A stretch of DNA of 7,712 bases. Source: an uncultured Rickettsiales bacterium. GTDB lineage: Bacteria; Pseudomonadota; Alphaproteobacteria; Rickettsiales; UBA1997. Shown piece by piece: positions 1-5,312 of this stretch. The notes below the pieces were generated by a model that did not search any database, was not told the origin of the DNA, and saw nothing but the letters and a program-made list of their open reading frames with translations. A program made the translations under genes and the position numbers. Positions within the stretch are counted from its first letter, which is position 1, and the number at the start of each line of letters is the position of its first letter. The DNA is taken from contig CATOLK010000051.1 of assembly GCA_951801155.1 (NCBI GenBank), positions 1 through 7,712 on the forward strand. The letters are read 5' to 3'.

Positions 1-31
1 GTTCTTAGATTTTTTTTTCTTTAATTTATTT

Positions 32-455
32 TTATATTATTCTTATTTGATTTTCTGTTTCATAGCTATATAATTTCTCGATATATTTATTTTCTAATTC
101 TTCTATAGTAATAGATTCAATTTCTCTATTAATACCTAAAAACTCCGCATAAAGTTTTAATAAAATTACTTCAAACATATTATAATAGTTTTCTTATAAG
201 TTTTAAAAGGTATTTTGTTAATATTGTCATAACAAGTTTCATCTATTTTATTACAGTACGATTCTGTGTTTGAATCATAAGGATTGTTTTCTATTAGAAC
301 ATTTCTAAAAAATCTATAAAATTCATCAATTTTTCTAATTGGTTTTATACTAATATCTTTAATATTTTTTTTATTTTTAATGTCTTCTTAATTCTATTAA
401 TTAAATTAGCCTATAAAGCCAAAATTACCTCTCTGTGTTCTATATTTTTTTCCAT
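32..455 (-). pseudogene. Decayed protein-coding gene, unidentified
   Basis: Reading the minus strand from an ATG at 455-453 gives MEKNIEHREVILAL and then an in-frame TAG at 413-411. The frame stays gene-like past the stop (ANLINRIKKTLKIK). A one-base slip at the A8 run (365-372 on the plus strand) opens a second frame beginning IKDISIKPIRKIDEFYRFF and continuing to about 180. A further one-base slip near 180 opens the last frame from 178 to 32 (MFEVILLKLYAEFLGINREI, 48 codons plus TAA). The three pieces abut in order and together would make a protein of about 140 residues, rich in Lys, Ile and Glu. No family is recognised. One nonsense and two indels argue for a pseudogene. A sequencing error in the homopolymer could explain the first shift but not the stop. 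A strong promoter still sits in front of it. Confidence 0.6.
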
Positions 456-474
456 ATTTGTTTTTAGCGGTTAA

Positions 475-503
475 ATTATATTATATTTTTAAATAAATGT
501 CAA
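475..503 (-). promoter_or_regulatory. Consensus sigma70-type promoter for the decayed gene
   Basis: On the minus strand there is a perfect TTGACA (503-498), a 17-base spacer and a perfect TATAAT (480-475). Transcription would start near 468, about 13 bases before the ATG at 455 of the decayed gene. Both hexamers and the spacing match the consensus exactly, which is more than AT richness alone gives because TTGACA contains two G/C bases. Confidence 0.65.
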
Positions 504-505
504 TA

Positions 506-541
506 TTTATAATTAATACAATTTTTATAATTAATACAATT
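506..541. repeat. Perfect tandem duplication of an 18-bp unit
   Basis: The unit TTTATAATTAATACAATT occurs twice without mismatch, at 506-523 and 524-541. It ends two bases upstream of the -35 box of the minus-strand promoter at 475-503 and lies 16 bases past the stop of the coiled-coil gene. It may be a simple replication-slippage product. Its position also fits a doubled activator site or UP element, which is inference. Confidence 0.8.
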
Positions 542-557
542 TCAGACTTAAAATAAA

Positions 558-866
558 TTACAAATATTTATCATCTTCTATATTTAATTCTATTTCTTCA
601 AGTCTTTCTTTATCTTTCGATAATTCTTCTGAAAGATTTTCTATTTTAGCGTTTTTATCATTTGCTTCTGTTATAAAATAATCAATTACACCTCTAATAT
701 AATTTAGTTCTACCAAAAGATTATTTACTAAGATTTTTCTTTTATTTATTCTTTCTTCTATTTCATTAACTTCATCACTGTATTTTTTAATATAATTTTT
801 AGCATATAATTTATTTATATTAAAAAACGTTGTAAAAGATAAAGTAAATATAATTAATTTTTTCAT
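558..866 (-). CDS. Small secreted coiled-coil protein, hypothetical
   Basis: This gene encodes 102 residues. Residues 1-22 look like a Sec signal peptide: KK at the start, a hydrophobic stretch LIIFTLSFTTFF, and LYA at 20-22 giving a likely cleavage after Ala22. The rest (about 26-98) is highly charged, with Glu, Lys, Asn and Ile in a heptad-like pattern, and should form a long helical coiled coil. There is no lipobox and no second membrane segment, so the mature form would be periplasmic or exported. It resembles the N-terminal coiled coil of EnvC-like murein hydrolase activators only in general character. No peptidase domain follows, and translation past the stop shows no continuation. No Shine-Dalgarno precedes the ATG. 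It could be an intact small protein or the N-terminal remnant of a longer one. The signal peptide plus a clean frame favour a real gene. Confidence 0.6.
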   Translation of the reverse strand: MKKLIIFTLSFTTFFNINKLYAKNYIKKYSDEVNEIEERINKRKILVNNLLVELNYIRGVIDYFITEANDKNAKIENLSEELSKDKERLEEIELNIEDDKYL

Positions 867-891
867 AATTTTATATTAGATATAATAATTA

Positions 892-919
892 AATATAATA
901 TTTTTTTTGTTGAAATCAA
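892..919 (-). promoter_or_regulatory. Possible promoter of the coiled-coil protein gene
   Basis: On the minus strand, TTGATT (919-914), a 16-base spacer and TATATT (897-892) precede the ATG at 866 by about 25 bases. Both boxes deviate from consensus and such matches are frequent in AT-rich DNA, so position is the main support. Confidence 0.3.
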
Positions 920-1204
920 AGTTTACTTTAATTAAATTTAACTATTAGATTAAATTAATAAATATTTTATAATTATTAATTTTTCGATACATATAATACA
1001 TTAATTTAATATTAATAAATACAAAATTATATTCTGTCATAAGAATATTGGTATAAAATTCTAATTTATTTAAATTTAATTTAAGTTTTTTTATGTTTTT
1101 TATAAAAGCTTATCTTATTTTCATATATTTTTCTTTCTATTAAAAGTTATTTCTATTATACAAACACAATATAGTCAATAAATAGTAATAATTAAAAATT
1201 TTTC

Positions 1205-1235
1205 TTGCAAAATAATTTTATTAAATTAATATAAT
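1205..1235 (+). promoter_or_regulatory. Likely promoter of the rpsT-secF-pyk-bamE cluster
   Basis: TTGCAA (1205-1210) and a perfect TATAAT (1230-1235) are separated by 19 bases, slightly long, and the -10 box ends 46 bases before the rpsT start. It is the best promoter-like pair upstream of the cluster. No promoter is apparent in the short gaps after rpsT, so it may serve all four genes. Confidence 0.42.
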
Positions 1236-1281
1236 TCCTACATTTTAAAATTATTATTTTTATTAAATTTTATAAAAAATT

Positions 1282-1545
1282 ATGGCACACACATTAACTA
1301 CAAAAAAAAATATAAGAGTTACAGCTCGAAGAACTGCTATAAATAGATCTAGAAAAAGCAGAATTAAAAGTTTTCAAAGAAAAGTTGAAGAAGCTATTGA
1401 ATTAAAAGATAAAGAATTGGCAAAAAAAGTATTTGTACAATATGAGTCAGAATTAGCTAAAGGTTCAACTAAGGGTGTATACAAAAAAAATACTATAGCT
1501 AGAAAATTAAAAAATCTTTACAAAAAAGTAAGAAATCTAGAATAA
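1282..1545 (+). CDS. rpsT: 30S ribosomal protein S20
   Basis: S20 binds 16S rRNA early in assembly of the small subunit. The 87 residues match the family in length and pattern: an N-terminal MAHTLTTKKNIRVTARR segment equivalent to the usual MANhKSAkKRIR start, then RTAINRSRKSRIKSFQRKVE (18-37), a basic stretch resembling the RN..RKSr.KT motif, and the closing basic helix with KGVYKKNTIARKLKNLYKKV, equivalent to the family's KGvIHkNtAaRkKSRLak. The protein is almost entirely helical and strongly basic, as expected of an rRNA binder. There is no Shine-Dalgarno: the bases before ATG are all A/T. The gene ends 28 bases before secF and is probably the first gene of the cluster. Confidence 0.93.
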   Translation: MAHTLTTKKNIRVTARRTAINRSRKSRIKSFQRKVEEAIELKDKELAKKVFVQYESELAKGSTKGVYKKNTIARKLKNLYKKVRNLE

Positions 1546-1573
1546 AAATTAATCCAAATTGTAAAAATAAAAA

Positions 1574-2455
1574 ATGATTAAAGAATTTTCTTTCAATTTT
1601 TTAAAAAATAATAAAATTATTTTATATGTATCAACACTGTTGGTACTGTTTTCGATGACATATATTATAATATCATTCAATTTTAATAATAATTTTACCA
1701 GAGAAATAATTATTGATATTACTAGTAATAGTATAAAAAATAATATTTTAAAGGAAAATTTATATAAACAAAACTATAAAAACATAACTTTTACAAATTA
1801 TAATAATGGAATGATAATAAAAGTATCAGAAAAAGTTATAAACAACAAAAATAAAAATACAGAAGATGTAAAAAGAGTGGTTCTGAACTTAGATAGTAAC
1901 GTTATTTTTAATAAAATTGATTTTATAGAACACAAGATTGATTCTATTTTAATAAGAAATTTGATCATTTCTTTGATTTTTTCTTTAATTATGATTTTAT
2001 TGTATACGGGATTTAAATTCAATTTTAATTATGGCTTAAGTGTAGTTATAACATTATTGCAAAATATAATAATATCACTTGGTTTTATATCAATTTTTAA
2101 ATTATATTTTGATTCGATAATGTTTATGGCTATTCTTACTATTTTTTGTTATTGTTTAAGTAGTATATTACTTTTATTTGATACAATCAAAAGTAATGTA
2201 AATTTATATAATGATAAAAAAACTATAGAAGAAGTAGTTAATTTAAGTATAAATTTAAATTTTGTAAAAATTATATATGCTGGATTTTTTGTTATAATAT
2301 TATTATTACCTATGATTTTTGCAACTATTTCAGTGTTGAAAAATTTTAGTATTATGATGATATTTGGTATATTGTATGGAATGTATTCGTCCATTTTTAT
2401 AGCACCTCGATTGTTGCTATTAAAAAAACAGAATAATTATAATAATATTTTATAA
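1574..2455 (+). CDS. secF: Protein translocase subunit SecF, divergent
   Basis: SecF works with SecD in the inner membrane, using the proton gradient to help pull exported proteins through SecYEG. The 293 residues show the SecF plan: TM1 (about 15-34), a periplasmic domain (35-125) and five further membrane helices (about 127-145, 151-175, 180-203, 229-250, 255-280). The final helix, with GILYGMYSSIFIAPRLLL at 265-282, matches the family's GiivGTYSSIfiA..ll signature, and FDTIKSN (202-208) matches the YDRIREN loop. Several hallmarks are altered: the DFxGG motif after TM1 reads NNNFTRE (38-44), the HD pair of TM3 reads Q163-N164, and GYSxND reads CYCLSS (192-197). Length is near normal and the frame is intact. 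No Shine-Dalgarno is seen, and the gene sits between rpsT (28 bases) and pyk (19 bases). SecD is not in the window. Confidence 0.85.
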   Translation: MIKEFSFNFLKNNKIILYVSTLLVLFSMTYIIISFNFNNNFTREIIIDITSNSIKNNILKENLYKQNYKNITFTNYNNGMIIKVSEKVINNKNKNTEDVKRVVLNLDSNVIFNKIDFIEHKIDSILIRNLIISLIFSLIMILLYTGFKFNFNYGLSVVITLLQNIIISLGFISIFKLYFDSIMFMAILTIFCYCLSSILLLFDTIKSNVNLYNDKKTIEEVVNLSINLNFVKIIYAGFFVIILLLPMIFATISVLKNFSIMMIFGILYGMYSSIFIAPRLLLLKKQNNYNNIL

Positions 2456-2474
2456 ACTAATTAGGGTTTTAAAA

Positions 2475-3902
2475 ATGAAAAAAACAAAAATTGTAGCAAC
2501 TATTGGTCCAAAGTCAGAAAGTGAAGAAATTTTGACAAATTTATCTAGGGTTGGAGTAAATGTTTTTAGATTGAACTTTTCTCACGGAACCCACGAAGAA
2601 CATGGAGAAAAAATAGATAGAATTAGAGCATTGAATTTGCCTGGTGCAATTATGTTGGATACAAAAGGTCCAGAAATTAGAACTGGTGAAGTTAGAGATA
2701 AAGTATTTCTTAAAGTTGGTGACAAATTTACTATGACCACAGAAAAAGGAATTTATGAAGATACTGGAAAAATAAGTGTAAATTACCAAGATTTTTTAAA
2801 AGATGTAAGTGTTGGAGATATAATAGTTTTTGATAGCGGTGTAATGTTAGCTAAAGCTACTAATAAATCTGGTACTAATATAGATTTTGAAGTAATAGAG
2901 GGACAAACAAACATTACTACAAAAAGACATATAAATCTTATGGGAAAACCAGTTTCTCTACCAACAGTTACAGAAAATGATTGGAAAGATATTGATTTCG
3001 GTATTGAAAAAAATATTGATATGATTGCTTTATCTTTTGTTAGAAATGCACAGTCTATTATAGATGTAAAAAATTACTGCGCTTCAAAAGGTAGACCAAA
3101 TATTCAAATTATTTCAAAAATTGAAAATTTTGAAGCAACACAAAATTTAGAAGAAATAATTGCAGAAAGTGACGGTATTATGGTGGCAAGAGGTGATTTA
3201 GCTTGTGAAATTCCATTTTCAAAAGTTCCTGCTATGCAAAAAAAAATCGTAGCTCTTTGTGCTTTTTATAAAAAACCAGTTATAATTGCAACTCAAATGT
3301 TATTATCAATGGTTGACAATATACAACCTACAAGAGCGGAAGTTTCCGATGTAGCTAATGCTATTTTTGAACATGTTGACGCTGTTATGACATCTGATGA
3401 AACTACAAAAGGTTTTGATCCTGTAAATGTTATAAAAGTTATGGCTAAAATAGCAGAAGATACAGAAGAAGAAATTTATAGTTGTCAATGTGGAGAAGAT
3501 TGCGAGTGCGGCTGCAATAAAAAAGACAGCAACAAAAAAGAAAATGAAAAATGTGATTGTGGTTGTTGTGGAAATGATGGAATTTTTTCAATTTTACCAG
3601 ATTGCACTGAAGATATAAATGCTATAGTTGTTGTAAGTAATAAAGCAGAATATACAAATAATGTTTCAACTCCAAGATTAAATTTACCAATTTTTTCATT
3701 TACTTCTAACGAAACTTTGAAAAATAATTTACATTTAGTTTGGGGTGTTAATCCTATTCTAGCAGATATAAAAGAAGATTTAGACTCCAATATTGAAATG
3801 GTTGAAAATACTTTAAAAAATGATTTTAAAGATATAAAAAAATATGTTTTAGTTTGCGATGTTAAAGGAAATTTAACAATTCAAATTAAAGAAATAAAAT
3901 AA
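2475..3902 (+). CDS. pyk: Pyruvate kinase with a cysteine-rich insert
   Basis: Pyruvate kinase transfers phosphate from phosphoenolpyruvate to ADP, the last step of glycolysis, in the cytosol. The N-terminal barrel closely resembles PykF-type enzymes: KTKIVATIGPKSES (3-16), R32 and NFSHG (34-38), LDTKGPEIRTG (61-71), the B domain (about 72-165), ISKIENFE (213-220) with catalytic Lys215 and metal ligand Glu217, ARGD (238-241) with ligand Asp241, IATQM (271-275) with Thr273, and PTRAEVSDVANA (285-296). The active site thus looks complete. SGEtA..G is altered to SDETTKG (307-313). Residues 336-368 form a cysteine-rich segment where helices linking the A and C domains normally lie. The C domain (about 381-475) keeps AIVVVSNKA and LVWGVNPIL but lacks a recognisable phosphate loop and the G.p.G.TN region. 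A weak AGGG lies 8 bases before the ATG. The 475-residue length is normal for the family. Confidence 0.93.
   Translation: MKKTKIVATIGPKSESEEILTNLSRVGVNVFRLNFSHGTHEEHGEKIDRIRALNLPGAIMLDTKGPEIRTGEVRDKVFLKVGDKFTMTTEKGIYEDTGKISVNYQDFLKDVSVGDIIVFDSGVMLAKATNKSGTNIDFEVIEGQTNITTKRHINLMGKPVSLPTVTENDWKDIDFGIEKNIDMIALSFVRNAQSIIDVKNYCASKGRPNIQIISKIENFEATQNLEEIIAESDGIMVARGDLACEIPFSKVPAMQKKIVALCAFYKKPVIIATQMLLSMVDNIQPTRAEVSDVANAIFEHVDAVMTSDETTKGFDPVNVIKVMAKIAEDTEEEIYSCQCGEDCECGCNKKDSNKKENEKCDCGCCGNDGIFSILPDCTEDINAIVVVSNKAEYTNNVSTPRLNLPIFSFTSNETLKNNLHLVWGVNPILADIKEDLDSNIEMVENTLKNDFKDIKKYVLVCDVKGNLTIQIKEIK
3480..3578 (+). other. Cysteine-rich segment inside pyruvate kinase (residues 336-368)
   Basis: Nine cysteines lie within residues 337-365, at 337, 339, 343, 345, 347, 360, 362, 364 and 365. 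They form two clusters with a shared C-x-C-G-C core (CECGC at 343-347 and CDCGCC at 360-365), joined by a Lys/Asn/Glu-rich linker of 12 residues. The frame is open on both sides and the flanking sequence aligns to pyruvate kinase, so this is an in-frame part of the protein. The spacing suits metal-thiolate or iron-sulfur binding. That is inference from cysteine density, with no named family recognised. Confidence 0.85.
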
Positions 3903-3906
3903 AAAA

Positions 3907-4287
3907 ATGTTAAAAAAAATTAAATTATACAGACATAAACTTTTATTGTTTATGTTTGTATTTTTTTTACAATCTTGTTCAAATATAACAACTTTATATC
4001 AAACTAAAAAATTATACTATGGACAAAGTAGTAATGATATTGTAAAAAAATTAGGTAATCCATTGGAAAAGAAAATAATTAACATGAATAGTGAAATTTA
4101 TGTTTACTACGTTCATTCTAGCATATTCGATTTATTTTTAAATTCTGAAAAATTTCCGTACATTGGTTTTTATCCATTTAACAGAACTGGAAAAGAATTT
4201 TGGGTTGTGTTAAATAATGGAAAATTAAAAACTAGTGGATATGCTAAGGATTTTGAAAGATATTCAAATAACATAATATTAAACTAA
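3907..4287 (+). CDS. BamE/SmpA-like outer-membrane lipoprotein
   Basis: This gene encodes 126 residues with a lipoprotein signal: basic N terminus (KKIKLYRHK), hydrophobic run LLLFMFVFF and lipobox LQSC with the modified cysteine at 24. The mature part has YYGQSSNDIVKKLGNP (37-52), which fits the BamE/SmpA pattern of a conserved Gly, a helix and an LG-P turn, followed by a Y-x-Y strand (65-67) at the position of the family's W-x-Y. A late strand segment, EFWVVLNNGKL (97-107), fits the aaß-type fold ending. BamE stabilises the Bam complex that inserts outer-membrane barrels. Family membership rests on these short motifs, and the C-terminal part with FPYIGFYPF is not one I recognise. The ATG lies 4 bases after the pyk stop, suggesting translational coupling. 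No Shine-Dalgarno is seen. Confidence 0.6.
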   Translation: MLKKIKLYRHKLLLFMFVFFLQSCSNITTLYQTKKLYYGQSSNDIVKKLGNPLEKKIINMNSEIYVYYVHSSIFDLFLNSEKFPYIGFYPFNRTGKEFWVVLNNGKLKTSGYAKDFERYSNNIILN

Positions 4288-4626
4288 TATAATAATTTTG
4301 AAATTGTAAAATTTATGTATTTTTAATTTTAAAATTTTTTCTAGTGTATTATTTATCTATTATAAAAATATTAAATAAAAATAAAAAAAATGTTCTGAAA
4401 TTTCGGAGTTTTAGTTAATTTATTTTTTAACAAAATTAGCATTTGTTATATATTCCATAATTCTAATTAAATACGAATAAAAATAATTTTATTTTTCAAA
4501 AAAATAATGTATTTAAAATAAAATAATATATTATTTGTATAATATAAAAAAAATTTGGAATAATTTAATTCCGGACCAAGAATTTAATTTTCAATATAGT
4601 ATAAAATTGATAAATATTAATTAATA

Positions 4627-4660
4627 ATTAAACTTTAAAGATACATCTTTTAAGTTTAAT
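4627..4660. repeat. Long inverted repeat, 16-bp arms
   Basis: Arms 4627-4642 and 4645-4660 are complementary at 15 of 16 positions (one T-T mismatch at the seventh pair from the centre), with AC between them. As RNA it would open a few central pairs to form a loop. It has no U tract on the plus side, so it is not a textbook terminator. It may be the end of a small transcript, a protein-binding dyad, or an mRNA-stabilising hairpin. Confidence 0.7.
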
Positions 4661-4690
4661 ATACTTACAATTTTGATTATTTCCTTGACT

Positions 4691-4720
4691 TTGAAAGTTT
4701 TTAATATACATTCCTATTAT
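4691..4720 (+). promoter_or_regulatory. Likely promoter of the Cro/C1 regulator gene
   Basis: TTGAAA (4691-4696), an 18-base spacer and TATTAT (4715-4720) each match consensus at five of six positions. Transcription would begin near 4728, leaving a leader of about 100 bases. An overlapping TATAAT at 4718-4723 has poorer -35 spacing. Many other A/T-only -10-like strings lie closer to the start codon, so this choice is tentative. Confidence 0.4.
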
Positions 4721-4730
4721 AATGTATATT
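4703..4730. promoter_or_regulatory. Operator-like dyad over the regulator's -10 region
   Basis: AATATACATT (4703-4712) and AATGTATATT (4721-4730) are perfect inverted repeats of 10 bp separated by 8 bases, so the half-site centres are 18 bases apart. The dyad covers the spacer, the -10 box and the predicted start of the promoter at 4691-4720. That arrangement fits repression, plausibly autorepression by the Cro/C1 protein encoded just downstream, which is inference. Confidence 0.45.
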
Positions 4731-4822
4731 TATTATAAATATATATAATATATCTTATTTATATTATATATTATAAAATATATATTTTTATTATAAGTAA
4801 TTAAAAAATTTAAAATTTAATT

Positions 4823-4827
4823 GGAGG
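4823..4827 (+). promoter_or_regulatory. Strong Shine-Dalgarno of the regulator gene
   Basis: GGAGG ends 4 bases before the ATG at 4832 and fixes that start. It is the only strong Shine-Dalgarno in the window: the others have none, and pyk has only AGGG. Confidence 0.8.
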
Positions 4828-4831
4828 CAAA

Positions 4832-5236
4832 ATGACAGCAACTACATCTATAGACGAATATGTTGGTTTAAGATTAAAAATAAGAAGAAGTTGTCTTGGT
4901 ATAACTCAAGGTGAATTGGGCGAGATGACTGGAGTTACTTTTCAGCAAATTCAAAAATATGAAAAAGGTGCAAATAGAATAGGTGCAGGAAAATTGTATG
5001 AGTATGCTAATATTCTTAATGTTCCAATCAATTATTTTTTTGATGGTTATAACGAAAAAAATATAAAAACAACTTTATCAGATGCTGATACTAATTGGGA
5101 ACCGGAAAAAAATAATAATGTTCCAGAAAAAGAAATTATAACCCTTATAAAGTTTTTTTCAAGAATTGAAGATAAAAAAACAAGAAATGGTATTGTTGAT
5201 TTAGCACGTTCATTATCTAAAAAAGTTAATAAATAA
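4832..5236 (+). CDS. Cro/C1-type (XRE) HTH transcription regulator
   Basis: This is a 134-residue DNA-binding protein. Residues about 11-70 form the five-helix Cro/C1 domain: VGLRLKIRRSCLGITQGELG (11-30) supplies helices 1-2, TFQQIQKYEKG (36-46) the recognition helix and turn, and KLYEYANILNVPINYFFDG (54-72) helices 4-5. The TFQQIQKYEKGANRIG block is typical of a group of stand-alone regulators widespread in alphaproteobacteria. Rickettsiales members such as EcxR of Ehrlichia, which controls type IV secretion genes, belong to the same broad family, but orthology is not shown here. After a polar linker (73-97), residues 98-131 form a predicted helix that may serve dimerisation. It has a strong GGAGG ribosome site and an operator-like dyad over its promoter. 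It converges with trmD, 76 bases away. Confidence 0.9.
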   Translation: MTATTSIDEYVGLRLKIRRSCLGITQGELGEMTGVTFQQIQKYEKGANRIGAGKLYEYANILNVPINYFFDGYNEKNIKTTLSDADTNWEPEKNNNVPEKEIITLIKFFSRIEDKKTRNGIVDLARSLSKKVNK

Positions 5237-5272
5237 ATTACTCAAATAAATATTATAATAGTTAAAATTAGA

Positions 5273-5291
5273 TTATTTTTATAAAAAATAA
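5273..5291. terminator. Possible bidirectional terminator between convergent genes
   Basis: TTATTTTT (5273-5280) and AAAAATAA (5284-5291) can pair with a 3-base loop, between the stops of the regulator (plus) and trmD (minus). The stem is A/T only and would be weak. Position between convergent genes is the main support. Confidence 0.3.
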
Positions 5292-5312
5292 AATTGTGTA
5301 TAAAAAGTAAGG

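Larger units (their letters stand above)
867..1281. other. AT-rich spacer between divergent genes
   Basis: These 415 bases separate the minus-strand coiled-coil gene from rpsT. I see no frame longer than a few codons with gene-like content, no RNA gene and no strong hairpin. A weak minus-strand promoter candidate lies at 892-919 and the rpsT promoter candidate at 1205-1235. rpsT often lies beside dnaA in alphaproteobacteria, but no DnaA boxes of the TTATCCACA type are visible here. Confidence 0.6.
4288..4831. other. 544-base non-coding stretch upstream of the regulator gene
   Basis: No frame here looks coding. Visible structure: TAACAAA/TTTGTTA with a 7-base loop (4428-4448); TTGGAAT/ATTCCGG with a 6-base loop and two G-U pairs (4555-4574), 11 bases after a TATAAT at 4538-4543; a long hairpin at 4627-4660; and a promoter with an overlapping dyad at 4691-4730. 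The segment from about 4551 to 4660 could be a small RNA bounded by the two hairpins, but its -35 box is not convincing. No clear terminator follows the bamE-like gene. Confidence 0.5.

Noticed and set aside
32..178. 48-codon minus-strand frame as an independent gene.
   Set aside because: It continues the upstream broken frame by a one-base slip, and has no ribosome site or promoter of its own, so I treat it as the tail of the pseudogene.
1798..2394. Two minus-strand open frames opposite secF.
   Set aside because: The plus-strand frame shows SecF topology and motifs. The antisense frames are low-complexity Ile/Leu/Phe runs mirrored from Asn/Lys codons.
3485..3790. Open frame of 101 codons on the minus strand.
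   Set aside because: Antisense to the cysteine-rich insert and C domain of pyruvate kinase, which has clear family homology. The frame is open only because of the codon composition of the real gene.
4685..4723. TTGACT (4685-4690) with TATAAT (4718-4723) as the regulator's promoter.
   Set aside because: The spacer is 27 bases, too long. TTGAAA with TATTAT at 18 bases fits better.
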